NCBI GenBank assembly: GCA_963837815.1
Contig: CAWIOS010000009.1
Location: forward strand, 434,001 to 498,000
Source: Fen-1273 sp963837815
GTDB lineage: Bacteria; Bacteroidota; Ignavibacteria; UBA10030; UBA6906
Length of the DNA stretch: 64,000 nucleotides
Reading direction: 5' to 3'
Position 1 is the first letter of the stretch. Each line of letters starts with the position of its first letter. A model generated the notes under the pieces. The model worked only from the letters and a program-made list of their open reading frames with translations, searched no databases and was not told the origin of the DNA. Below, one piece after another: positions 35,286-42,859 of this stretch. A program made the position numbers and the translations under genes.

Positions 35286-36670
35286 AACAGTCTCACGGAT
35301 TCAGTACTTCCGCACGCGTTCTCGGCGCGCTCCTGGCCCCGGCGCTTCTCGCACTCCTCCTTGAATCATGCTCGACGCTTTTCCCGGGGAGGGAGCGTGA
35401 CGATTTCATACGTGTGCGCGGAATGCATTTCTTCCATAACGGAAGGCCGTACTTTTTTGCAGGGACGAACCTCTGGTGGGGATGTTACCTCGGCTCGCCG
35501 GGGGACACCGGTGACCGGCCCCGGCTCCGCCGCGAGCTTGATTCTCTTCGCGCGGACGGGATCGAGAACCTGAGGGTCCTTGCCGCGTCCGAGGAGTCCT
35601 ATCTGACGCGTTCGTTGCGCCCCGCAATCGAGCGGGCCCCCGGGAATCTCGACGATTCGCTCCTCCAGGGGCTGGATTACCTCCTCGCCGAGATGGGAAA
35701 GAGAAAGATGCATGCGGTTTTGTTCCTGAACAACTACTGGCAGTGGTCGGGAGGGATGTCGGCGTATAACGTGTGGGCCGACGGGGGGAAGGGACCGGAT
35801 CCCGACAATCCGGCGGAGGGTTACCCGGCCTTCATGGCCTATTCGGCGACGTTCTATACAAACGCGAAGGCCGACTCGCTCTTCCGGGAGTACGTCAGGA
35901 CGATCGTCACGAGGCGGAACACCGTCAACGGCCGGCTCTACGCCTCCGACCCGACGATAATGGCGTGGCAGCTTGCGAATGAGCCCCGGCCGGGGACGTT
36001 CGACGCGGAGAACAACCTGGCCCCCTTTTACCGCTGGATAAGCGGGACGGCAGCGTACATACACGGTCTGGACACGAACCACCTGGTATCAACGGGGAGC
36101 GAAGGGGCGGTGGGATTCCGCTGGTCGACGGACTATGCGTACAGGACGCATGAATCGAAGTACATCGATTACGTCACGTTCCACGTCTGGCCGCTCAACT
36201 GGGGATGGTTCAACCCGATGAGGATCGATTCGACGCTCCCCGTCTCGGAAGAGAAGGCGGTCGACTACATCCGTACGCATCTCGGCGTGGCGCGCAGTCT
36301 GAACAAACCGGCCGTGATGGAGGAATTCGGATTCCCCCGGGACAGCGCAAAATGTGCACCGGGAAGCCCGATCACCGCGCGGGATGCGTATTACGCGAAA
36401 GTCCTGGGACTCCTGCAGGATTCGGCGGCGGCGGGCGCTCCGATCGCGGGATCCAACTTCTGGGGATGGGGCGGCTCGGCGCGCGGGAAGAATCCGGACA
36501 ACGTCTGGCGCAAGGGGGATCCGTTCGTCGGCGATCCACCGCAGGAGCCGCAGGGCTTCAATTCGATATTCCTCGCGGACACATCGACCCGGCGGATCCT
36601 GCGCGCCCACGCGCAGAGGATGATGAGTCTGGAACTGAGCGACTCCCTCTTCGCCGCGGGCACGCGCTGA
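35282..36670 (+). CDS. GH5 beta-mannanase, probable lipoprotein
   Basis: 462 residues, similar to the GH5_7 endo-beta-mannanase subgroup: FAGTNLWWGCYLGSPGD near the start, acid/base Glu234 in WQLANEPRP, nucleophile Glu348 in VMEEFGFPRD and SNFWGWGG as strand 8. The signal peptide ends LALLLESC with Cys30 as the probable lipidated residue (lipobox LESC, relaxed as is usual in Bacteroidota). This would anchor the enzyme in a membrane rather than export it by T9SS. Translationally coupled to the unknown protein upstream. Cleaves mannan internally to manno-oligosaccharides for uptake. Confidence 0.88.
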   Translation: MKQSHGFSTSARVLGALLAPALLALLLESCSTLFPGRERDDFIRVRGMHFFHNGRPYFFAGTNLWWGCYLGSPGDTGDRPRLRRELDSLRADGIENLRVLAASEESYLTRSLRPAIERAPGNLDDSLLQGLDYLLAEMGKRKMHAVLFLNNYWQWSGGMSAYNVWADGGKGPDPDNPAEGYPAFMAYSATFYTNAKADSLFREYVRTIVTRRNTVNGRLYASDPTIMAWQLANEPRPGTFDAENNLAPFYRWISGTAAYIHGLDTNHLVSTGSEGAVGFRWSTDYAYRTHESKYIDYVTFHVWPLNWGWFNPMRIDSTLPVSEEKAVDYIRTHLGVARSLNKPAVMEEFGFPRDSAKCAPGSPITARDAYYAKVLGLLQDSAAAGAPIAGSNFWGWGGSARGKNPDNVWRKGDPFVGDPPQEPQGFNSIFLADTSTRRILRAHAQRMMSLELSDSLFAAGTR

Positions 36671-36699
36671 GAAAACCTCTCCCTGCCCGGGAGTCCCCC

Positions 36700-39513
36700 T
36701 TACGGCCTGACAGTCACCCTTTTCCCCCGGTACACAATCCGTGTATCGGGGGAGGCGGTGAGTTCCCCTCCCGCTCCGTGCCCGTCTCTGACGACGACGA
36801 CCGTGAATTCTCTCGTCGCCGGCGATCCCGGGAACGTCCCCCTCTGATCGCCGACCGTCAGCGTCCGGCGGGCCTCGTTCCAGTGGAGCGGTATCACCGC
36901 ATACATCCCCTTTTCGTAGTCGTACGTGTCCCCTGCGTCGTCGTACAGCGCAAAATCCGCGTCCGCGCCCGGGTACACGCGCAGCTCCGTCGGGGCGTTG
37001 ACTGACTCCGACGCGTACTGTATGTCGGGTCCGAGCGGCAGTAGAGAGCCTGCGGGGACGAAGAGGGGGAGATGAGCAAGCGGCGCGTCTGCGCGTATCG
37101 CTTTCCCCCCGTTCTCCTTTCTGCCCGTCCAGAAATCATACCATGCCGCGCCGCGCGGGAGATATACCCCCTCCGTTCCCGGTGCTTCCGGCGGACCGTC
37201 CGGCGGGAGCCAGTTGAGTTTCAGGAGCGCGTTGTTCGGCCTGAACTGCCTGTGCTCGAGCCGGAACGGATGCTTCGTCCCCGGAGCCAGGTCCACCGTG
37301 CACGTAAATGTCCCCCGTTCCTTATTGTCGGGTGTGTCGATGACGATCCTGCCGTCGAGCCAGAGCCTGATGCCGCCGTCCGTGATGACGTAGAACGTCG
37401 TGGATCCCGTGCGCGCACCCGCCATGATCTCCCCGCTCATCCGGAGCGAGTATGCGCTGTCAAGTCCCTCCGGGAGACACCCGGTCCAGCTTATCTGGCT
37501 CGCATCGGTCTTGCGCGTCAGGACGAGACTGTCGAACGACGTGCCGCGGTACACCTGGAGGTCGCATCCGTGTTCCGTCCCGTCGGCGGAATAGAAGTGG
37601 CCGGGAGTGATGTCCACCCCCCTGTAGGCCGGGATGTCCCACATGGGGCGCGTCACCGGGCAGACCATAAGCGAAGATCCGAACATGTACTGGCCGGCGA
37701 TCGGGTAGACGTCCCTGTCGGCGGGGTACGCCATCGGGAGCCCGCGTATGAATGAATAGCCGTCGTGCGTGACACGCCACGCGGTGGAATAGATGTACGG
37801 CATGAGCCTGTACCGGAGCCTGTCGCTCGAGGCAAGCGCGTCGTATGCGGGGTCCCCCGGCTCACCGAACCGCCAGATCTCCCGGGGGATGTTCGTCCCG
37901 TGCGCCCGGAATATGGGTGAGAACGCGCCGAACTGGAACCAGCGGACGTACAGCTCCCTGTAGGCCGGGTCGGTGAGCCCGCCGGGGAAATGGATGTTCG
38001 TAATGAACGCTCCGATGTCGTGACTCCAGTACGGAATGCCTGACATGGAGAAGTTGATTCCGGCGGCGATCTGGACGCGCAGGTCGTCCCATGTTGCGAA
38101 CGTATCGCCCGACCATGTGGCGGCGCCGTAGCGTTGCTGCCCGGCAAACGACGAACGGGTGAGTATGAACACCCGCTTCCTGTCCGTGGCAAGACGGTGG
38201 TTTTCGTACACCGCCTGCGTCGTCATGAGTGAATACGGCGTGAGATACCTGGCAAAGCTTCCAAGCGCGTTCCTCCCTGCCTCCTTCAGCGAAATCTCCG
38301 TGATATAGCGGTCGTCACTGCAGCGGAATTCCGGTTCTGTCGCGTCCATCCAGAAGGCGTCTACCCCGTTGTCGAAGAGCCCCCGCTTCACGTACTTCCA
38401 GTAGAGCTCCCTTGCCGCGGGGCTGTATGCGTCGTACACGTTCCCGCCGTTCCAGTGCATGACGGGATAGAGGAGCCTGCGTGCATCCATCTCCCTGTAA
38501 ATCGCCGTCTCTTTCCCGAATGCCGGCCATATGGACACCATGAGATGTGCGTGGAGCCCGTGGAGCGTGTCCGTCATCCGGCCGGGGTCCGGGTAGTGTG
38601 AGGAATCCCACATCATGCTGCTGAACTGCTCCATCCCCCCCCAGTACGCCCAGTCCTGGACGATATTGTCGAGCGGGAGCCCCCTCCGCCTGTACTCTCT
38701 GACGATGGCGGTGAGCTCGCTCCCGCTTGTGTACCGCTCCTTGGACTGCCAGTACCCGAGCGCCCATTTGCCCGGGAGGGGCGCAGTTCCCGTCAGGAGC
38801 CGGTATCCCGCGACGACCCTGTCGGCGGCGGAGCCGTACACGACGTAGTAATCGATCGCATCCGCAACCTCGGACTGGAACATCGTTGTCCCTCCACCGT
38901 CCGCAAAACGGGACCGGGAGGTGTTGTCCCAGAGTATGCCGTATCCCCTCGTGGAGACAAGGAAGGGATTGACGGCCGTCCTGTTCGCCTGCTCGAGGAG
39001 CATGTCCTGTCCGCGGTAGTTGACGACGGGGTCCTCGAACTGTCCGAGCCCGTACAACCCTTCTTCGTCGCTGAGCGTGAAATGCTGCGTGACGCTGTAC
39101 GCTTCTCCGGCTGCCCCCTTCACGAATGAATCCGCACCGGGCCCCTGAGCGGTCAGGAAGGGCGCACCGTGCCCGTCGCAGAACGTGATTTCCCCGGTCC
39201 GCCTGTTGACCCGGACGCTCATTGCCGCCGAGGCGAGCGTTGTCGTTTCCCCCGACGTCCTGGCGGCGCTCTTCACGCGCGCCGGCGCGGCGATCACGCT
39301 CAGACTCGGAGTGAGATGGATCGCGCCGCCGGGCGATACGGTGACCCGGAGTATCCCGGGAGCGTACCAGGTGAGCTCCATCCTGTGGTTGTCAACGTCG
39401 ATCCGGAGTGAAGGCTCGTCCTTCGGATGGACACGGGCCGCGGCAGGAAGAGCAAGGAGTGCGATGAAGGGCAGAAGACGAAACCCGGTGGCGGCGGCGC
39501 GCTGGTGTGTCAT
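36700..39513 (-). CDS. GH31 alpha-glycosidase (alpha-xylosidase-like) with PA14-like insert
   Basis: 937 residues with signal peptide (1-27). An N-terminal beta-sandwich (about 30-245) is followed by the GH31 barrel with nucleophile Asp390 in FWMDATEPEF and acid/base Asp470 in TWSGDTFATW, plus GIPYWSHDIGAF and RWFQFGAFSPIFRAHGTN. About residues 655-800 (DGTEHGCDLQVY to LLKLNWLPPDG) interrupt the C-terminal domain and look like a PA14 carbohydrate-binding domain. GH31 alpha-xylosidases with a PA14 insert are known from xyloglucan use, though in those the insert lies nearer the N-terminus. The WMDATEPE motif is that of alpha-xylosidases (WMDxxEP) rather than alpha-glucosidases. Periplasmic location likely. 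Confidence 0.88.
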   Translation of the reverse strand: MTHQRAAATGFRLLPFIALLALPAAARVHPKDEPSLRIDVDNHRMELTWYAPGILRVTVSPGGAIHLTPSLSVIAAPARVKSAARTSGETTTLASAAMSVRVNRRTGEITFCDGHGAPFLTAQGPGADSFVKGAAGEAYSVTQHFTLSDEEGLYGLGQFEDPVVNYRGQDMLLEQANRTAVNPFLVSTRGYGILWDNTSRSRFADGGGTTMFQSEVADAIDYYVVYGSAADRVVAGYRLLTGTAPLPGKWALGYWQSKERYTSGSELTAIVREYRRRGLPLDNIVQDWAYWGGMEQFSSMMWDSSHYPDPGRMTDTLHGLHAHLMVSIWPAFGKETAIYREMDARRLLYPVMHWNGGNVYDAYSPAARELYWKYVKRGLFDNGVDAFWMDATEPEFRCSDDRYITEISLKEAGRNALGSFARYLTPYSLMTTQAVYENHRLATDRKRVFILTRSSFAGQQRYGAATWSGDTFATWDDLRVQIAAGINFSMSGIPYWSHDIGAFITNIHFPGGLTDPAYRELYVRWFQFGAFSPIFRAHGTNIPREIWRFGEPGDPAYDALASSDRLRYRLMPYIYSTAWRVTHDGYSFIRGLPMAYPADRDVYPIAGQYMFGSSLMVCPVTRPMWDIPAYRGVDITPGHFYSADGTEHGCDLQVYRGTSFDSLVLTRKTDASQISWTGCLPEGLDSAYSLRMSGEIMAGARTGSTTFYVITDGGIRLWLDGRIVIDTPDNKERGTFTCTVDLAPGTKHPFRLEHRQFRPNNALLKLNWLPPDGPPEAPGTEGVYLPRGAAWYDFWTGRKENGGKAIRADAPLAHLPLFVPAGSLLPLGPDIQYASESVNAPTELRVYPGADADFALYDDAGDTYDYEKGMYAVIPLHWNEARRTLTVGDQRGTFPGSPATREFTVVVVRDGHGAGGELTASPDTRIVYRGKRVTVRP

Positions 39514-39627
39514 TGTGGATGCTCCCCGGCTGTTGTTGGCATCCCCCTCCCGGGGGATAAAACAGCGAACGCCGGCGCCACTGGCAACGCCGACGTTCGG
39601 CTGCGGAGGTGCGTCGTGTTGACGCGT

Positions 39628-40821
39628 TTACTTTTTCTTCTTTGAAAGCGAGTGGTTTCTGTCGATGAGCGCGATTCTCTGCTGCACGCTTGCCGCGCTT
39701 CGCAGGCCGTCTTCCGGCGTGTGAAGAACGTAATCAAGGAGCACGTCGACGGTGGACGTCGCCACGTGCATTCTCGTGTCGGAAGAGGCGTAGTAGATGA
39801 ACACCTTGCCGTCCGGCTTCATCACCCAGCCGTTGCTGAAGACGACGTTGGAGACATCGCCGATCCGTTCCTCCCCCTGCGGGGCGATGAAATAGCCCGC
39901 GGGGCGCGCGATGACCCTGTAGGGAACCTTGAGATCGCAGAGGAACATGTAGAGGACGTACCGGAGTCCGGCGGCGGTGTTGCGGACGCCGTGGGCAAGG
40001 TGGAGCCACCCTTCCGCCGTCCTCAGCGGCGCCGGTCCGAGCCCGTTCTTCACCTCCTTGATCGTGTGATAGGCGCGGTCGTCGACAATGATCTCGCTGT
40101 TGATTTTCGCGTGTTCGATGGAGTCGGAAAGCCCCCACCCGATCCCCCCGCCCGACCCGGCCTCGATGAAACCGTCCTGGGGGCGTGTATAGAACGCGTA
40201 TTTTTTCTGTACGAATTCCGGGTGAAGAACGACGTTCCTCTGCTGCGCGGAGCCGGTCACGAGATCGGGAAGCCGCTCCCAGTCCACAAGATCCTTCGTC
40301 CGCGCGATCCCGCACTGGGCGACGGCGGAAGAGAGGTCGGTCCGCGAAGCCGCCGGGTCCTTCCTCTCCGTGCAGAAAAGCCCGTATATCCATCCGTCTT
40401 CATGGCGGACAAGCCGCATGTCGTACACGTTGATGTCCGGATCGCCGGTCTCCGGCATGACGACCGGGTAGTCCCAGAACCGGAAGTGGTCGATGCCGTT
40501 CGGAGATTCGGCGACCGCGAAAAACGACTTCCTGTCGTTCCCCTCGACCCGTACCATGAGGAGGATTTTCCCTTTGTGCTCGATCGCCCCGGCGTTGAAC
40601 GCGGCGTTCACCCCGATCCGTTCCACGAGGTGCGGGTTGGAGGAATGCTGGAGGTCGTACCGCCAGAAGAGGGGCGTGTGCGCCGCCGTGACGACGGGGT
40701 GGACGTACCTGTCGAAAAGTCCGTTCCCGCCCGGCGCCTTCCTGTTCGGACGTGCGATGAGTCGCCTGTGTTCCGTATTCAGTGCTGCGAGCTTTCGTGC
40801 AAACTGTGCGCGTGTCATCAT
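39628..40821 (-). CDS. GH130 beta-1,4-mannosyl-glucose phosphorylase
   Basis: 397 residues, no signal peptide, cytoplasmic. Five-bladed propeller of GH130 with VNAAFNAGAI, KILLMVRVEGNDRKS, the catalytic Asp134 region DINVYDMRLVRHEDGW and NAAFNAG/GDVSNVVFSNGW. Length and the N-terminal FDRYVHPVVTAAHTP helix suit the GH130_1 subgroup (4-O-beta-D-mannosyl-D-glucose phosphorylase), which takes the product of the mannobiose 2-epimerase and yields mannose-1-phosphate and glucose. A GH130_2 mannan phosphorylase is the alternative. Its ATG overlaps the stop of the upstream symporter by four bases, so uptake and phosphorolysis are co-expressed. The C-terminus ends in four lysines. Confidence 0.9.
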   Translation of the reverse strand: MMTRAQFARKLAALNTEHRRLIARPNRKAPGGNGLFDRYVHPVVTAAHTPLFWRYDLQHSSNPHLVERIGVNAAFNAGAIEHKGKILLMVRVEGNDRKSFFAVAESPNGIDHFRFWDYPVVMPETGDPDINVYDMRLVRHEDGWIYGLFCTERKDPAASRTDLSSAVAQCGIARTKDLVDWERLPDLVTGSAQQRNVVLHPEFVQKKYAFYTRPQDGFIEAGSGGGIGWGLSDSIEHAKINSEIIVDDRAYHTIKEVKNGLGPAPLRTAEGWLHLAHGVRNTAAGLRYVLYMFLCDLKVPYRVIARPAGYFIAPQGEERIGDVSNVVFSNGWVMKPDGKVFIYYASSDTRMHVATSTVDVLLDYVLHTPEDGLRSAASVQQRIALIDRNHSLSKKKK

Positions 40822-42692
40822 TGTGCTCCCGCGGCGGCAGGGGAGGCAACCGGTGCAGCCCGGACGTCTCCCCTGGCGGCTATTTCGTCGTCAACGTCGG
40901 AAATCTCGTCGAGTTTGTTCCACCAGGTGAATTTGAGTATCAGTGACGTGGCGGCAAGGACGCCCAGCGTGACGAGCATCGATGTCGTTTCGTGGATAAC
41001 GATGAAGATCGGAAGCGCCACGAGCGTCGTCTGCCACGCCGTGCCGACGACGACGTTGAACATGTCGTGCCTGAAGTTCCTGTTCGGCTGGAAATCCGGA
41101 TGCCGCTCCCGCACTTTCGCGAGGACGGGACCCCAGAACCCCCAGGGCTTCACGCGTGTGTAGAAATCGATGAGAACGTCGTCCGGCTCCGGCTCCGTCA
41201 GGTAGCTCCCCGCCACGCAGCCGATGAGGGAGACGCCGAGAACGTAGGGGAACGCGGCGAGCGCGGCGACCGACGGGATGAACGCCGCGATGACGAACGC
41301 CGAGCCGATGCCGGCGACCATCCCCCAGAAATACCCGTAGCCGTTCAACCGCCACCAGTACCACTTCAGCACGTTCGCGGCGGTGTACCCGGGCCACAGG
41401 GCGTTGACGATCCAGAGCATCACCTCGTTGATCGAGCCCACGATCATGCCGATCCCGAACCCGAGAAGGACGAAGACGGCGGAGACGATGTAACTCATCC
41501 GGACGTATGTTTTCGGATGATCGTTCGGGTTGATGAACCGCTTATAGATGTCGTTGACGATGTAGGCGGGGGCCGCGTTGATCGTGGCCGCGTAGTTCGA
41601 CATGAACGCCGCGATAAGCCCGGCGAGAATGAGCCCCACCCAGCCCACCGGGATGAGGTTCTTGAGCGCGTAGGGGAGCACCATCTCGAAATCGATCCCG
41701 GGGCCCATGGCTTTCAATTGGGGACTGAAGAACGCGAGCGCGAGGACGGTCAGCCCGGCGATCATCATGTACCGGGGGAAGAAGAGCGCGACGTTGACGA
41801 AGAAGCTCATCTTCGACGCGTCCTTCGGCGACCGTGTTGCCAGCACGCGCTGCATGTCGTAGTTGGGGGCGGGACCGGCGGCGCTCACGAGAACCCCCTT
41901 GAAAACCATGAGCATGAAGAAGATTGAAAAGAGGCTGTACCCGTCCGCCTGGATCTTCGTGTTCACCGCGTCGATGAGCCCCGTCCAGTTCAGGTTGAGG
42001 TTCCACCCGAAGAAGATCTCCTTCCACCCGACCGGGATCACGGCATTAAGCATGGCGGGGGTGACGGCGTTCATCGCGATGATCCCCACCGCGAGGGAGG
42101 CGACCGTCAGCACGATGAACTGGAGAAACTCCGTGATGACGACGCTCATCATCCCCCCCTTCACCGCGTAGATCGCCGTGAAGCTCATGAGTATGATCGC
42201 ATACGTGTTGGCGGAGAGATCCCACGGCAGGAAGATCTTCGCGAACTTCCCGATCCCCTGGAACGCGTAGGCGAGGAATCCAACAACGCTGACGAGCGCG
42301 AATATGACGACGATGATGTGGGAGAGCTGGGCCCCCGTGCTCGTCCCGAACCGCGTTTTGATCCACTCCGCTCCCGTCATCACCCTGGAACGCCTCAGCC
42401 AGATCGACAGGTAGACCATGAGAAATATCTGGTTGAACACCGGCCACACCCACGGGAGCCACACGCTTTTCAGCCCGTAGACGAACAGGACATAGACAAG
42501 CCACATCGTCCCGGTGATGTCGAACATCCCTGATGCGTTCGACACGCCGAGCATCCACCAGGGGAGAGAATTCGAGCTGAGGAAATACGCGTTGATGTCT
42601 TTGATCGCCCTGCGGGAGACGAGAAAACCGAGTATGACGACGGCACCGAAGTATGCGACGATGATGCCGATGTCGATGACGTCAATGTTCAC
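40818..42692 (-). CDS. Sodium:solute symporter (SSS family), probable manno-oligosaccharide uptake
   Basis: 624 residues with about fourteen membrane segments. SSS landmarks: IVAYFGAVVILGFLVSRR, YFLSSNSLPWWMLGVSNAS, GMFDITGTMWLVYVL and FMSNYAATINAAPAY in the sodium/substrate core. The C-terminal cytoplasmic tail is Asp/Ala-rich (DVDDEIAARGDVRAAP). SSS proteins linked to GH130 genes import manno-oligosaccharides or mannosyl-glucose. The substrate is inferred from the overlap with GH130, not from sequence. A palindromic operator lies about 125 bases upstream (42815-42829). Confidence 0.85.
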   Translation of the reverse strand: MNIDVIDIGIIVAYFGAVVILGFLVSRRAIKDINAYFLSSNSLPWWMLGVSNASGMFDITGTMWLVYVLFVYGLKSVWLPWVWPVFNQIFLMVYLSIWLRRSRVMTGAEWIKTRFGTSTGAQLSHIIVVIFALVSVVGFLAYAFQGIGKFAKIFLPWDLSANTYAIILMSFTAIYAVKGGMMSVVITEFLQFIVLTVASLAVGIIAMNAVTPAMLNAVIPVGWKEIFFGWNLNLNWTGLIDAVNTKIQADGYSLFSIFFMLMVFKGVLVSAAGPAPNYDMQRVLATRSPKDASKMSFFVNVALFFPRYMMIAGLTVLALAFFSPQLKAMGPGIDFEMVLPYALKNLIPVGWVGLILAGLIAAFMSNYAATINAAPAYIVNDIYKRFINPNDHPKTYVRMSYIVSAVFVLLGFGIGMIVGSINEVMLWIVNALWPGYTAANVLKWYWWRLNGYGYFWGMVAGIGSAFVIAAFIPSVAALAAFPYVLGVSLIGCVAGSYLTEPEPDDVLIDFYTRVKPWGFWGPVLAKVRERHPDFQPNRNFRHDMFNVVVGTAWQTTLVALPIFIVIHETTSMLVTLGVLAATSLILKFTWWNKLDEISDVDDEIAARGDVRAAPVASPAAAGAQ

Positions 42693-42814
42693 GGGGTTGT
42701 CCTGAATTCAGCAACGGGGGGTCTCGCACCCATGCACTTCACATATGGTGCCATATCGGCCTCACGCGTTGAATCGTTTTTTCCCGAAATCCGGGGAAAA
42801 ACGGACTTCCGGAA

Positions 42815-42829
42815 TTATCAAAACGATAA
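42815..42829. promoter_or_regulatory. TTATCA-N3-TGATAA operator, site 2
   Basis: TTATCAAAACGATAA: left half perfect, right half one mismatch (CGATAA). It lies upstream of the SSS-GH130 operon and directly beside the terminator hairpin of the GH5 gene. One of five sites. Confidence 0.6.
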
Positions 42830-42830
42830 A

Positions 42831-42851
42831 GGCTTATGGAATTGATAAGCC
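42831..42851 (-). terminator. Probable rho-independent terminator of the GH5-CBM gene
   Basis: Inverted repeat GGCTTAT (42831-42837) and ATAAGCC (42845-42851) with a seven-base loop. Read on the - strand it lies eight bases past the GH5 stop codon and is followed by TTTATCGTTTT. The stem is short and the T tract interrupted, so termination may be partial. The T tract overlaps operator site 2. Confidence 0.45.
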
Positions 42852-42859
42852 GATCCATA

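Noticed and set aside
39652..41163. Long + strand open frame (about 500 codons) opposite GH130 and the SSS symporter
   Set aside because: Rich in Arg, Asp, Val and Pro, no domain, no ribosome binding site. It is the antisense of two clearly recognised genes in GC-rich DNA.
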